The notes: generated by a model not told the origin, from the letters alone. Positions 30,401 to 43,500 are shown, counted from the stretch's first letter. The stretch is DNA of 64,000 nucleotides from Pyrenophora tritici-repentis (GCF_003171515.1 NC_089399.1:4092001-4156000); one strand, 5' to 3'. A program made the numbers and translations.

Positions 30401-30989
30401 AATGGAACATGTGTGAATCGTGTTGTGTATTGTGCTACAGGAATTGAGATCTATGTCTCTGCCAGCTAGCGTTGTGGGCGCTAAGCCTCGTACGTACTAG
30501 CCTGGAGTGAGTGAGAGATGGGATGGAACCTAGGTCATATAACTTTGTCAGATTTTTATGGATGGGATCAAGTGTATTGTCTGTCTCTGTCTACGGCTCT
30601 GTCTGTGGGAGGTGGCCTCGCCTCGGGCTTGGCAGTGCTAAGTCCCGGCGCTAGCCCTGGTTTGGGGGTCTCATGTCCTTCCCCAACCACCATCGGCTCG
30701 ATCATGGAGCAAAACCTCGCCTCAATCTGACAAACTTACACGCGAGTAGGCTTAGTAAGCAAGATCCAACACTAAGAATTCGTCGTTGAGCAGCTATCCC
30801 AGAGGCCTCACCTAGGTATCCCCCTCCCTCGCTTACTATCAAACAACACCAATCCTATCAACATTTTGTTCTCAAGATTGGTTGATTGATTGACAGAAAT
30901 ACAGTGGCTAACTGTTGGTTAGTTGGTTGGCTCCGAATCAAACAAATCAAACAACAATATTGATGAGATATTGATTACTGACAACCTTG
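27471..30989 (-). mobile_element. hAT-4: hAT transposon, about 3.5 kb, frameshifted
   Basis: Left end CAGAGAAGTCAACAAAC (27471). The right end, read inverted from 30989, is CAAGGTTGTCAGTAATC; both match the shared CAGACTTGTCAACAATC pattern with substitutions. Outer 8-mers do not match, and the right end abuts the hAT-6 fragment, so the right boundary is a best estimate. The 5' leader (30320-30989) holds the 20-bp promoter motif shared with hAT-2. Confidence 0.65.
27640..30319 (-). pseudogene. hAT-4 transposase with one frameshift
   Basis: ATG 30319 starts a 419-codon frame (N-terminal Pro/Thr-rich PPTEPPTEV region, CKYCHIHK finger, SFDGWTTKGGKRGFF core). The frame leaves the hAT alignment at about 29110-29120 (after AVTKI), where one extra base (or two missing) shifts it. 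The remaining 476 codons (29070-27640) continue with LDNAYNNDT, RRLRCACHILNL and a C-terminal SSDCERVFAGTGDIIEPQRR. The C-terminal dimerisation region differs a little from hAT-1 and hAT-2 (AGTGD for SELGD). One event would separate this copy from a full-length product. Confidence 0.87.
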
Positions 30990-31178
30990 CCCCAGAGCTG
31001 CTTAAGGGCAGCCTCGTTCGTTTCAATCCACCCCTCTTGGTCAGCCCAGCTGTTCTTGCAATAGTGTTTTTATCGCGGATGGAGGCAGCAGGCGGCGTAG
31101 TATACTAGGGAATTGTCGAGCTTAAGGTAGTAGCTGTTGGCCTTGACCCAGGCGGCTTTGAGGTTGATCGCGAGGTGG
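30990..31178 (-). mobile_element. hAT-6 fragment, 3' side (interrupted by hAT-5)
   Basis: On the minus strand this reads INLKAAWVKANSYYLKLDNS, then a YYAACCLHPR block and a damaged WADQEGWIETNEAALKQLW segment with a stop after HPR. That is the region just before the C-terminal third of a hAT transposase. Its other half is at 33043-33640; the two join at PEDHLA-INLK when hAT-5 and one CGAGGTGG are removed. Its own C-terminal third is missing, replaced by the hAT-4 right end. Confidence 0.8.
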
Positions 31179-31206
31179 GCCACCTCGCGATCAACCTCAA
31201 AGCCGC
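31152..31206. repeat. 27-bp-arm fold-back palindrome at the broken hAT-5 left end
   Basis: Arms 31152-31178 and 31180-31206 are exact reverse complements separated by one G. Arm 1 is hAT-6 coding sequence ending in the hAT-5 target site CGAGGTGG. Arm 2 is an inverted copy of it joined to internal hAT-5 transposase sequence. This is a rearrangement junction rather than a regulatory hairpin. Confidence 0.9.
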
Positions 31207-32915
31207 GGATTGTCCAAGCTCTGTCGCAATCACTAAGCAAGATCCATATAAGCTTTGACGGATGGACGACAAAAGGCGGCAAGCGTGGCTACCTTGGCAT
31301 CATTGCTCACTTTGTTAACACTCACGGCAAGCTAGTTGATCTGCCTATTGCATTACCGCAGTTAATGGGGGCTCATAGCGGTGAGAGCCTCGCCGACGTT
31401 ATATATAAAACTCTATTAGAGTTTGGCGTTGCTAGCACTAAAATTGGCTGGTTTATTACTGACAACGCGTCAAACAATGATACAGCTATACAGTCGCTTG
31501 CTCGTCGAGTTGGCTTTGACGCAGTTGAATGTCGCCTTCGCTGTGGTCCTCATACAATTAATCTTGTTGGCCAAATGCTCCTTTGGGGCAAAGACAACAA
31601 AGCGTACGACAACGCTCTATCTGCTGAGCTTGTTAACGAGGATAAGTTTATGGAGGAGTGGCGGCATGAGGGAACTCTTGGAGTGCTCCTTCAGATCATC
31701 GCTTATATCAAAACGCCGCAGCAAGTTGAGCTTTTCAATCGCTGTCAGCTTGAAGCTCACCGCGATCTACACCCAGACGCCATTGACGACGATTGCAAGC
31801 TCCGGGAGGTTGTTAAGCCAGTTGTTACCCGGTGGAATTCTTTTTATTCTGCTTTTGAGCGTGCTATTAGTCTACAGGCTGCAATCAACCTCTACGCCGC
31901 TCATCACATTACACACCTTCAGGACAGCGACGCGATAGCTCAAGCCCGAGGCAATAAGCTAGCTGATGCTCCTAACTGGATGAGGTCAAATGGACTCACC
32001 GCTGCCGATTGGGGTGTTGTTACTGAGTATCTAGCTGCTCTCAAACCGCTAAAGGCAGCTACAAAGCGATCAGAGGGCCGCGGCGCTTCTGGTGCCTATG
32101 GAGCAATTGCTGAAGTAATCCCTGTCTTTGAGTATCTTTTAAAGGAATACGAGGATCGTGTTGCTACGTACGAGGCGGTGGATTACAAAGCTCACAATGA
32201 GGCGCCAGAGGACCATTTGGAGATCAATTTGAGAGCTGCACGGACGAAGCTCTGCGAGTACTACAGCAAACTTGACGACTCGCCAGCATACTACGCAGCT
32301 ACTATACTCCATCCGCGCTACAAGAAGCTTTGTGACGTCCTTTGGGCGGATAAGCCAGCGTGGCTTTATAGCAATAACCAGGCTTTTCTCCAACTATGGG
32401 CTCAATACAACACGCCGCGCGCAACGCCTACAACTACGATACCTACCGCCGCCCACCGCTCAAACGAGATCGATGACGTTATTAACAGCTATATTAATCC
32501 TGAGCATTTGCCTACAACTAACAGCGAGATGGACGAGTATCAACGATGGAAGCAGGGCGAGCCAATCGCCGCAGACGGTAGTCACGACGCCAATAACCCA
32601 GTAGAATACTGGGTAGCTTTGCGCGATCAATATCCGAACCTCAGCAGGCTTGCGATAGATGTATTGTCAATACCTGCTTCAAGCTGCGACTGCGAGCGCA
32701 TGTTTAGTGAGCTTGGTGATCTATTAGAACCGCGGAGAAGGAAACTTGGGCCCCAGTTGCTGGCCGCCATGCTATGTATACGTCGCTGGCAACGGGCTGG
32801 ATTTGGGGACGATGATTTTTGCAGAGGCAAGCTATCTGACGAGTATATTGACACGTATACCAACTACTTAATTGGGAAATTAGTAGCTAAAGATAACAAA
32901 AATACACCAAGCTGA
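31207..32915 (+). pseudogene. hAT-5 transposase, N-terminally truncated
   Basis: The frame begins inside the protein at RIVQALSQSLSKIHISFDGW and is open to TGA 32915 (about 569 residues of hAT sequence). It keeps the core Asp in SFDGWTTKGGKRGY, the ITDNASNNDT block (Thr-Asp in place of Leu-Asp), RLRCGPHTINLVGQ and the complete C-terminus with SSCDCERMFSELGDLLEPRR. The BED finger, which would bind the ends, is missing. It is close in sequence to hAT-2. Without finger and left end it cannot move on its own. Confidence 0.88.
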
Positions 32916-33042
32916 ACAAGCCGACCAAGCCAACCAAGCCTCCACTCTAAATAAGCCTACCAAGCCAAGCCTCAACACAAAAATGTTCTATCAAGCCAAG
33001 CCGGAGCTGTTGGCTTGTTCAGCTTGTTCATTGAGAAGTCTG
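31207..33042 (+). mobile_element. hAT-5: 5'-truncated hAT transposon inserted in hAT-6
   Basis: The right end is intact: reverse complement CAGACTTCTCAATGAACAAG, followed at 33043-33050 by CGAGGTGG. The same 8 bases end the hAT-6 fragment on the left (31171-31178), so hAT-5 inserted there with a standard duplication. Its own left end, leader and the N-terminal third of the transposase are gone. Confidence 0.85.
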
Positions 33043-33640
33043 CGAGGTGGTCCTCAGGCGCCTCATGGTGGGCATCGAAGTTGACGTGTTCGTATTGCCT
33101 GTAGCGACTTTCAAGCGCACCCAGGAGGTACTCGAAGACAGGTATAATCTCATATATTGCACCATACTTACCAGACTTGCCACGGCCCTCGAGCCGCTCA
33201 GTAGATACTTTGAGAGGTTTGAGTAAGTCGATATACTCGGTAATCACCGCCCAGTCAGCGGCACTAAGCCCAGTTGACCTCATCCAAGCTGGCGCGTGCG
33301 GTCGGTTGTTGTTCCGGCCAAGGGTGAGCCCGTCTGCTGAGGTTGTTGTCTTTATATGGTAATTGTTGAGAATACAGTCCGTAAGTGACTTGGTGGTATC
33401 AAGCGGAGGAGTAGTCACATGATTGGTGACACGTGCAGGTGGGTCCTAGCGGGGAGCTTGGACGCAGCTGCACGCAACACGGATCTACGAACGTGTGAAT
33501 AGCTCCTTAGTCAATACAATACGAATCTGTACCACCACTACCGTTGTGCCTTAGAGAGCGCTCTATTAGGTAGTCATACTACTACTAATAGTGCCAGCTT
33601 CTCAATAGTAATTATTATTATTATTAACCTGTTTTATCAG
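33043..33640 (-). mobile_element. hAT-6 fragment, 5' side
   Basis: Minus-strand frame 33364-33043 reads APAWMRSTGLSAADWAVITE, then EGRGKSGKYGAIYEIIPVFE and EAPEDHLA, the middle of a hAT transposase. It continues across the hAT-5 insertion into 31178-30990. Upstream it is interrupted by MITE M2 (33365-33607) and then by an ATT microsatellite (33613-33633). The N-terminal half is missing. Confidence 0.8.
33365..33607 (-). mobile_element. MITE M2, copy 2 (243 bp, inverted)
   Basis: Same 243-bp unit as 8861-9103 in the opposite orientation. A 6-bp direct repeat GTAATT flanks it (33359-33364, 33608-33613). It is inserted in the hAT-6 transposase frame. Confidence 0.75.
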
Positions 33641-34581
33641 TGAGCGCCCCACCTCAGTGAGCGCCCTCAAACTTCACAATATCACTCTTCACACATCTAC
33701 CGCTTTCCATCGCCAATGCCACGCCCCTGATGCCAGCGATTGCGTTCCATCTCATTGACATCACGTGAACCTAGTGATAAGTGCATTACAGCTACATTGA
33801 TGGCTGAGCAGGACTGCATTGACTTCAGCGCTGAGACAACGCTTTGAATCGTTGCCAATCGACCTGGACGGTGAGTGCGCACCCAGGGGCACAAACAGTG
33901 CTTCTCCACTGCACAGGGTAATTGGCACATGTCCGGCCATGTCGTTGGCCTGACCGCTGTTGTCGGTTATGGCAGGTAAAGGTCATCGAAAGTAAACGGA
34001 GGGAGACGCTACTTCTTTACCGTCCGCTCTCGTCTTCTACTGTCGCTCCACTCTTCTTCTCTCTTCTCCATCCTCTTCGTGTTCTATCTTACTCTTACTT
34101 CCAATCATCTCTCCATGCTGCCCACCTGTTTGTAGCGACACGGCAAGGTGCTCCTTTCTTCCCACATCATCTTTGACACCGGTCCATGATGCACCTTATC
34201 TCTGGGCTTAACAAGTCTAGCTCACACACGGCAGCGCTACATCGATGCGGCGCCTACAGCGAGAGCTTGACCACCGGTCTGGCCTGCGCCCGGGCACAAT
34301 GTCGAAATGATGGTTCACTGGACGCCATGGCGACACGTGTTGTGTCGAGCCGGTCTGTTGGAGGCCCCGGAATGCCTGGCATGGCGAATCAATGTTATGC
34401 CGAGACCGCCTACGTTTGCCAACGCGCGTTTTCACTACGCCGCAAACTTCTGCCTGCCCGCAACAAAATCCGCACACACATCCACTTCCTCTCCCGTAAT
34501 CGCACGCCGACGTATCCCATCTATATTTGATAGGAATCAATCGGCGTCAAGCGCGCGCCAGCGAAAGGGCCAGCGGCAGTT
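33641..34581. promoter_or_regulatory. Upstream region of the DUF3638-type gene
   Basis: No recognised gene. A CAGTGAGCGCCC motif occurs twice at about 33638-33665. A long CT-rich tract (about 34008-34110) precedes the gene and would fit a fungal promoter or 5' untranslated region. Open frames at 34186-34798 overlap in several phases and look like chance. Confidence 0.4.
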
Positions 34582-37500
34582 ATGGCCGACCCTGGGCGTG
34601 ACGCGCTTCTGCACCAACTTTATAACCACGTCGTACTTCCGCGCGATGTTCCAGGCCAAGAGGATCCTAATCTGCACCAGCTCGGCACCGAGCTCGCACG
34701 GCGCCTGTGCGATGCCGTCAAACAAATCATTCCACACGCACCTTTGGATGACCATGCGGGTCTACATGCAGTTCGGCTTGCCCTTTCGTCGTGCCTGACG
34801 CTCAACGTTGATGGAAGGATTGACAAGCATGCACTCGCGAGGGAGTTATGGCAGCTCGAAGGCAGACACGCTCTGATACTTCATGTGACGGAGCAGAATG
34901 CTGCATTGCTAATCCACCCACACTCAAGGTAAGTTTTCAAGGGTTGACTATTGCATGCGCTGCTAACGCAAAATGCACAGTGGCAACGATGGGCGCAAGT
35001 CAATAATCTTCGAGGCATTCGAGACTTCGGCAACTAGCGAAGAAGTTCTTGCATCCGATGGTGCACTGCAGTGGGATTTTCCCGGCCAGGCTATAGCGAT
35101 ACCCCACGAAACTTTTCTGGACGAGGACTTCCGACAAACTTTGGTGGCATTCCTGGAGCAGAGCAGCCTCGAGACCATCAAGCAGTTTGCGGCTGTCACC
35201 ACCAAAGCTTCTGCATCCATCACAGAAGTGCGCGACACACCAAATCCTACACTCGTGACCGGGTGGCTCATGGCTATACTGGAAGCTAGCGGCGCGTACC
35301 ACGACACGCTCGGTCTTCGCAAGCGTGTGCGCGATACCGTATCTTTCCACAAGGCATTCAAGCCTTGGCGCCGCTCGCCCTTCTACCTCGTCCTTCGAGT
35401 CGGTATACAACGTCATCTGTACAAGCTATTTGGCCCAGAGAAGGGTAGAGTCTACTTCAAGACAATCATGTGCATGTTTCTCTCAAACTTGCTGATTGAC
35501 GGACTGCACGCCATCCCGAATGACGCTTCGTATCTTCTGAGCCAGAAGCTCGGTTCTCGTCTTGCGAAGCTCGAGCAGAGCTATGCCGCAGGTGCCAAAC
35601 TAGCTAGAGTTACGCATCACCAGATCTTCTCCACCTTGGGACGTCTGTTCACGGACAAACTGCTCTTTGCTACAAAGAGCTTGAAATCACAGTGGGACTC
35701 CTACACCAAGCAGATACGGCGCATCATCCACCATATCCCACCAGCTGCACGCGCTAGCGACCTCGAATTGAAACTGTTGCACAGCGGACTAGTGCTGGAT
35801 AGAGCGGTACAGTCATGCACTAAGTTTGTACAGAACAGAGTGCGCCCACAGCAAGAGATACTGCATCGGTACGAAAAGTCTGCTGGCTACAAGCCCATCA
35901 CAATTGTCACCAGCCGCTACCTCTGCCTCTATGCTTACGAGGAGAAGGTCTCCGAGGCTACAAGCTTAGCACTGACGCAAGACGGTTCCTCCCTATGCTT
36001 CCAGCTGGCTGATACAATCCAAGCGTACGTTGCAGAAGTTGGGGCTCAGTACAACGGGTATCCGGAATTCAGAAGTCGTCAGCTTCTCACTCTGATGGAA
36101 ATTTGGAAGGCTATGGACGAGGCCGCGACTCAATGCTATCCGCTCCTCGCCCAGTATCATCCAGGCTTCGATGCACGTGTTCTGGACGTTCTCGAGCTCT
36201 CAACGTTAGACGAACTTAGCCGCCTTCAGATTGTGCAATCGTACATAGCGAAACGCTGCAGTGGGTGGTGTGGTCAGGGATCAAAGACCATTTTCGACGC
36301 ACCGAACGCAGACTCATATGCCGCACGAGCATACGATGAATGTGACGATATGTCCAAGCTACAAGAACTACGGCGCGCGATTGAGAAAGATGCGGAGGAC
36401 CGACTCACAGCCAAGAAGGAGGAGTGGGAAAAGGCAAGTGCACGTCACGAGTCTATGCGGCGGACGCTGGCACTGCCAACCACCGTCTGCCCAGGCTTCA
36501 GAACTGAAATCGATGCTCGCACCGGAAAGCGACCCCACAAGGCACCGTGCGCTTTTCACAAGCTCAATTGGGAAATGAAACAGATGAAGATCAACACGCA
36601 TGAACACCCACTTCCAGAATCAGAACCAGAACTCAAGGCCTTGGTCTTTGAGTTGCTCTGTCCATCAACGTTTGCAGCGTACCGGGACGCCACTTGGCTG
36701 ATCATATCCACTCTGGCTCATCCACCAGTTACAGCTTTAGGAGATGGCGTGCCTCTGCTCCGCGCTCACAAGGGATTGTGTCGTTTCGCCAATAAGACGA
36801 GGAGCACAGTCACGTTAGGCTCGGTCGGGAAACCGTTCACAAAGACTCATTGGGAGACCTCGAAATTCCCGACACCATTTCAAGACATATGTTACCCCTT
36901 CGCTATGTCGTTGAGATACTATGACACCGAGGGTGGGACCTGGACATCTCGGGCAAGCGCCGCTTCATTTGCTCACCTCCTCCCTTTGAAGCTGCCTACT
37001 GGATCCCCGTACCTTTCTCTGCAAAACGACGGCGAGCATTGGCCCACATCAAATGTGACCCTCGCAACGCAGACACAATGTCCCCAAGATCTGACTCCTC
37101 ACGAATTCACAGCTTGGCAGAGCCTGTTGCTTGGAACCTACTTGCGCTGGCCCTGTCTATTGAGGGAGATGGGCTCGACGAACTTGAATTTCTCGACAGC
37201 TTCCACATCGGTCGTCATCTCCAGGCTTTGTCTGCAAGCTGGACCCGCATCCACCGACGACATCCTGCGTGACACTCATTCGATCTTTCACGATGTTACC
37301 TTCTGCCTCAAGCTGCTCGAGCAAGTAGACAGCCGCTTGGAAACCATTCGGCGTAATTGGCGCGAGGCAATCCAGCTTGACATCCTGTTAAGCATCCTCC
37401 TCAAGGTCAATGCGATGAACTCTAGTACTCGCATCAGCCGGGTTGTATCAAAACTGCTCGGAAAAGCACGCGCCATAGCTGCAGGATGGTACAAGAACCA

Positions 37501-40500
37501 AAACCTTGGAAGCGACCAAGCTGAGTCTGGCCCCTCAATATTCGCCATCTGGGCAGCTGTGCTGTACAAGCGCACGGTCTACTCGCTGTTGGCGCCACAC
37601 TGTGACATATCGTCTCAAATTCTGGCAGACTTCATTATAATGTCGATCGCCCTTCAGGAGTGTCTAGTGGGTGAGTTCAACTCATTGCCATACAATCTCA
37701 GGAACGCGATCCTGCGGGATCTCTACCTGGTTTGGAGCTCTCGCCACCAACTTCAAACCATTATCGTTTCCGATAGCCACGCAATGCTTGAGGCAGTGGA
37801 AGCAGTCTGGCCAGCTCCCGTCACGATTGCTCCCCGTACGTACATCGTGCCAGACACTTGGTGGCTTGTCATGACGTTAGCCATGGAGCAAGGCAGTCAA
37901 CACCACGTGCACTACAATATCCTTCATGGCATGCTGCTGATCGATGGGCATCCAATGGGCATGTTACCACCCGAGTATCTGCATTCGCCGATCTTGCAAG
38001 AACTTCTTGGGTCTCAGAGCCCTAAATCCTTCCCGTCGGCGATGCCGGGAATGTCTTTGGTCATAAGCCGGCCGCTGGCGAACATTTACTGGCTACATCT
38101 AGGTTTCCGTGGCGAGCGACTGGTCATCCGTGCTGAACAGCGAGGAAAGCAGCAAAGCAAAGTATTCGAACTCATTGATAGATCACTGTTTAGCAACGAT
38201 CTTCCTGCTGCGCTCGTCGAGAAGTGCTACCACTGGGTGGATCTCGCAGCCCAAACCATGGAGATCCGACAACAAGAACCGTTCAAGTCGAAGCTTTCGA
38301 ACTGGCGTTTGGATCTCAAGACTAGGCGCGCAACACGCAACGCAACACGCAACGCAGGCTCCACCTTGGTTGATCCTCACTGTGCGCTCGCCCGGAGCAT
38401 TGCTGAAAACTTTTCCTACTTCGAGTTTGCCAATATGATAACCGTGTATCAACCGCCAAACAGTAATATCAGGGTCGAGTTGCATCGTCTCGAACTACAC
38501 TTTGTTGTCAATCGGAATGGGTCACTCCTCTGCCCTCAACTAGGGGCTATTGTTGCCGAAACTGCATACCAGGATGTCGGGACATGGCATGGTCTCCGAA
38601 GCAAATTGGTCATGCGATCCATAGGGAGTCCCACGCAGTTCAGTGTCCTTCTACCCATGGGTAGCCATGTCATCAAGCGGCACGGGCCTCATGTATCGAT
38701 CGTGGTGAGGAACAAGGGCGAGTATCTGAAGTTCGAAGTCAACAACGTTCTTGGGCGGATCGAATGTCCTGCGGAGCCTCTTATGCTGTACTACAGGGCA
38801 TTGTGGCATGCGTTGACAGCTCATCCCATACCAGACGTGCTCACTGGTCGCACTGGAGTCGAAGAAGCTCTTCAGTATCTGACTTCCGGAGCCTACCGCC
38901 CATGGACGCCGTTAAATCCCAGCGCGCGGGATCTGCTCTTGATGATCGCAAAGCTGTCGCCCCGTAGAGGCTACTACCCGCCGACAATGAAGAAGATGGA
39001 GTCTGTGACTTGGGATCCTGACACGACGGTGTACATGCAGGATGACAGGTACCGCCGAGCTGTCAACGACATTCTATTGAGGAACGCGCAACTTCAGAAG
39101 TTCTCACCGCCGTTCGAGTCTGTTGATCGAAGTCCAACCGGTGCCGGTCATGATCACCTGGAAAATCGAGCTCTATCACGGGTCCCTGGCAGCACATCCA
39201 AGCATGCCCAGGCTTACCTGCGAAGAGACGGTCGTCTTGTTGGAACCCAACGCGAACACGTTATCAGCTTGGCAAAGGTCCTTTTTGTCTCGACCCACGA
39301 AGCTGTACGCAATGTGCAGCTAGCGAGACTGTTCGAAAACACGTCGGTCATTGGTGGCTACGTGAAGCGATTCGACATGATTCAGATCACGGATATCCTG
39401 GAAGCAGATCAGGTGCTGCACTGGGGACCTCTGGTTATCACTGCCCTGAAATGCTCCAACAACAAGAAGTTTCACTTGACGTTTTTATTCTGCTTGTTGG
39501 CGTTCTCTCCCACTGCGAACATGCAGTTACTGCGAGGTGCGCTTTCATTCGCTCTTCTTCACGACCTGAGAGTATTGCGACTTCCGAAGAGCCCTTCATA
39601 CAATCGTTTTGTATCTCACGAAATGCCCACCGTGGATCGCCTCATGGAATTAATGGAGGATGCAAAGCAGCCATACGTCGCGAATGTCAAGGCCAAACCA
39701 AGCAGGGTTTTGAATCTCGAGTTGCGGCACAACACGGATGCCACGGACGCATGCAGGACGCTTGCAACATCCATTGTTGCCCTATGGCCATCCAAAGACC
39801 TTGACCGTCTTCTCCTGACAACGGTCAACGATAGCTTGCTTGATCGTGAAGAAGCCTTGGCGCTCGTGCGGCCAGAGTGGAACAGGTTGGTTGACAACGA
39901 CGATTTCTCTGATCACCTTGTCGAGCTCCAAACAGTTCTTTCATCGTACCCAGAGTTGAGTCAAGCCGAGCATCAGACTGAGTCTCGATTTGATGTTTCG
40001 CCATCCTCTCTGTATCCGTCAACCATGGGGGGCGGTGGGACTCTGCTCCTCAAGGATGTCTTGACGAAAGATATTTCCTTCATCTCGGCTAAGAGCAGAG
40101 AAGTCGACTACGTTGAGCCCTTCAAGAAGCCCAGGGTGTTTAACGTGATGCAGCTTCTTCCGGCCAACTCATATGTTTCGAAACCCGTTGGGGAACTCTC
40201 GCAACTCGTCGCACCATATGAGTCTTCAACTTCCATGGTCCACAGACGATATGGTGTTGAGCTGCAAGACAGTATCAAAGCGCTGGTGAAGCGTCTCAAC
40301 CATCCAAATCCCCCCCAAGAGCCTTTCAATCCCACCAAGTTGGCCGAAAATTTGGTTACCGCGGATAGAACCTGGCGGATGATCATTGAGCAGATGCGTG
40401 GTGCATTGCGTCGACAGGACGCGCCAGCAAAGTGGCTCGATTTGGTCGGCCTGTGGCCGAGGGTGACGATTCGTACTCTGCTATCAGAGCTGCGTAGTAC

Positions 40501-43500
40501 TTCAGGAGCACGTTTCGGCGTTGGTGTAAAGAAGACGCTCATCGACCTGGGGCTAGCCATCACGAGGTATCAGCGCTTGTTACGTATCCAGAGGGCTAGT
40601 TCGAACGGTCGCAGCCAGCAGCTGTCCGAGGAACGTGTCAACGCTGGTCACACGAATTGGAAGCCTGAGGACCATGTTGATTGGCTCATTCTGGAGATCG
40701 ACAATGATATCATGCTTCGCCCAGAGCAGGTTGACGTGGCGCTCGCGACAATATCTCCTCAGTCTGGCGAGAACTCGGTGACGCAGCTGTTGATGGGCAA
40801 AGGCAAAACTTCTTGCATTCTTCGTAAGACTGCCTCTCAACCCCTCATTTGTGTGTGCTAACACTCTTTCCAGCAATGGTTGCACTCGAACTTGCGACCG
40901 ATAATCTTTTCCGAATCATAGTACCCCGGCCGCTTTTGCTACAGTCGGCTCAGATTCTGCAAGCTAAGCTGGGCAGTCTTTTGGACCGCGAGGTATTGCA
41001 CGTACCATTTTCACGCAGAACTCCCACAGATCAACAGCTGATGCACGCTTACGGTTGTCTGCACAACGAGGTTCAACTGCGGAATGGCATCGTACTAGCA
41101 TTGCCAGAGCACATCCTGTCCTTCAAACTCAGCGGCATCCAGCGCCTGTGCGATGGCAAGGTCGATGAGTCCGCCGTCATGATCAAGATTCAGGACCGCT
41201 TCGATCGGCATGCCAGAGATGTACTCGACGAATGCGATGTCACCCTTGGCATCCGTACGCAGCTAATCTATCCGTCTGGGTCACAGCATACTGTTGACGG
41301 GCATCCCTTACGTTGGCAAACCATTCAAGCATTGCTAGACCTTGTCTTCTCTTATCTGGATGACCTAGTGAACAGGTTTCCCCACAGCATCGAGGTAGTC
41401 AGGAGGACAGGTGTTTCGCTGTTCTACTTCCTGCGTGATGACGTTGAGGTGTACCTGCTTGATCAAATGGTACAAAAGATCTGCAGAGGCCAGACATCGA
41501 TTTTACCGCTGCGCCACCTTTCGCGGCGTGCGCAACAGGACATTCGCTCCTTCATCACCGAGCCCCTAGTCGATGCCGCAATCACTTCCAGGGTCATGGC
41601 AATGTTCGGGGAGAAGCAACATTTGGTGCACGTAGTCCTTCATTTGCGGGGCCTCCTAGTGTATGGCATCTTGCTTTCGACTTTGAAGAAGCGCTGGAAT
41701 GTGCAATACGGCCTGCATCCAACACGGGATCCGATAGCAGTGCCTTACCAGGTACGTTTGCTCCGTACCATGAGCTTAATGCAGCTTGGCTATCCTCACA
41801 GCTCTCTACTAATTCGTATCAGGCCAAAGGTGTCCCGTCACCCACCTCGGAGTGGGGCCATCCGGATGTCGCCATCATACTCACCTGCCTGTCATTCTAC
41901 TATGAAGGTCTCAGTATGGCGCAATTCAAGCGAGCATTCAACCAGCTTGCAAAGTCAAATGAACCCAGTATTGAGTATGGTATGTGGGTTGCGGAGGGTG
42001 TGCCTGAAGCGTTCAAGAACTACAACGGCATAAATGTAGAGGACAGCCAGCAGTTGAGCGAGCTGCATCAGCATGTCAAGTAAGTGTTTGATGATGGCCG
42101 GAAAGCTTCCGGATATCGTTCTTTTGCTAACCAATAGCAGGTACAAGGTGTGCCTGCTTGACTCCTTCATGAATAGCTTCGTGTTCCCACAGCACGCAAA
42201 GCAATTCAGCGACAAACTGTCGGCATCAGGCTCCGATCTGGTCCTTTATGATCCTATGCGCTGTGGTAACGCAGCCACGACGGGGTTCTCCGGCACCAAC
42301 GACACGCGACATCAGCTGCCCATGGCGATCAAGCAGAATGACCTCCTGCAACTGGCGCACAGCAATGCTGAAGTTCTGAGCTATCTACTTGAAGATCGCA
42401 ACAGGCGCTACGTGCGCATGGTGGACCCTGAATCCAAGCGTCGTCTCAGCGAAACTGATCTACTGCGCAAATTGTTGCAACCTGGCACTCTAGCGGAACC
42501 CCATTCACGCATTCGAATTCTCATCGACGCTGGTGCACAGATTCTCGAGCACAGCAATCTTGGTCTTGTTAAAGCATGGCTGGACATCGACACAGCCGCA
42601 AAGGCCGCGGTCTATTTCGACACCACTCACCGTGCTATGGTCGCCTATCGCAAAGGCATGAATGTACCGCTTGTCGCCACTCCCTTTGTGGAGAACTTGG
42701 AAGAATGTCTGGTGTATCTTGACGAGAGTCACTGTCGAGGTAAGTTCAATGCCACGTGCTGAAGCGTCTCACAGAAGTTTGCGGAGTTGGTGCTACAACC
42801 CGAAGTTCTGCAACTCGCTTCAGCATCAATTGACAATAATGACTGCTGACTATTGCCTAGGCACCGATCTCAAGCTTCCACCATACGCGAGGGCCGCTGT
42901 AACGCTAGGACCTCATCTGACCAAAGATGCACTCGCACAAGCAGCGATGAGAATGAGACTTCTCGGAAAGTCACAGTCCGTCACGTTCTTCGTTCCACCT
43001 GAAGTACATCAGAGCATTCTGGATGTCCGATCAGCTGCGAAGGCGCCTATTGAATCACTAGGATCGCCCGACGTCATTCGATGGCTTCTACAGCGGTCTT
43101 GCAATGCCATAGACCAGCTCGAGCCGCTGTACTACAACCAGAGCGTCGACTATCTGAAGCGTACACAAGCCAAGCTTGACTACCCAGACTTCCTTCAGAC
43201 TCGATCGTCCCGAAAGGCGTTCCTCAAGGTCGTACGCGCGAAAGAGCAGGTCTCGTTGAAGGAGCTTTACGAACCAAAATCTGCGCAAGCCATCAATTTC
43301 GTCGACCCCGCTACGTTTGCCCCGCCCTTACGGCTATATGCTACCGAGATTCTGCAGCGTAGAAGAGACCTCCAGGACCGTGGCATGACCATTTGCTCTT
43401 CTAGCCTCGAGGAAGTAGAGCAAGAGCGTGAGGTGGAGTTCGAGCTCGAGTGCGTTCGCGAGGTGCAGCCGCCTGTTCGCTTCGAAGCTTTGCCGATCGA

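Noticed and set aside
34186..34798. Overlapping open frames just upstream of the DUF3638-type gene
   Set aside because: Several phases are open at once, starts are poor and there is no conserved content. The true first exon starts at 34582 with a DUF6606-like sequence.
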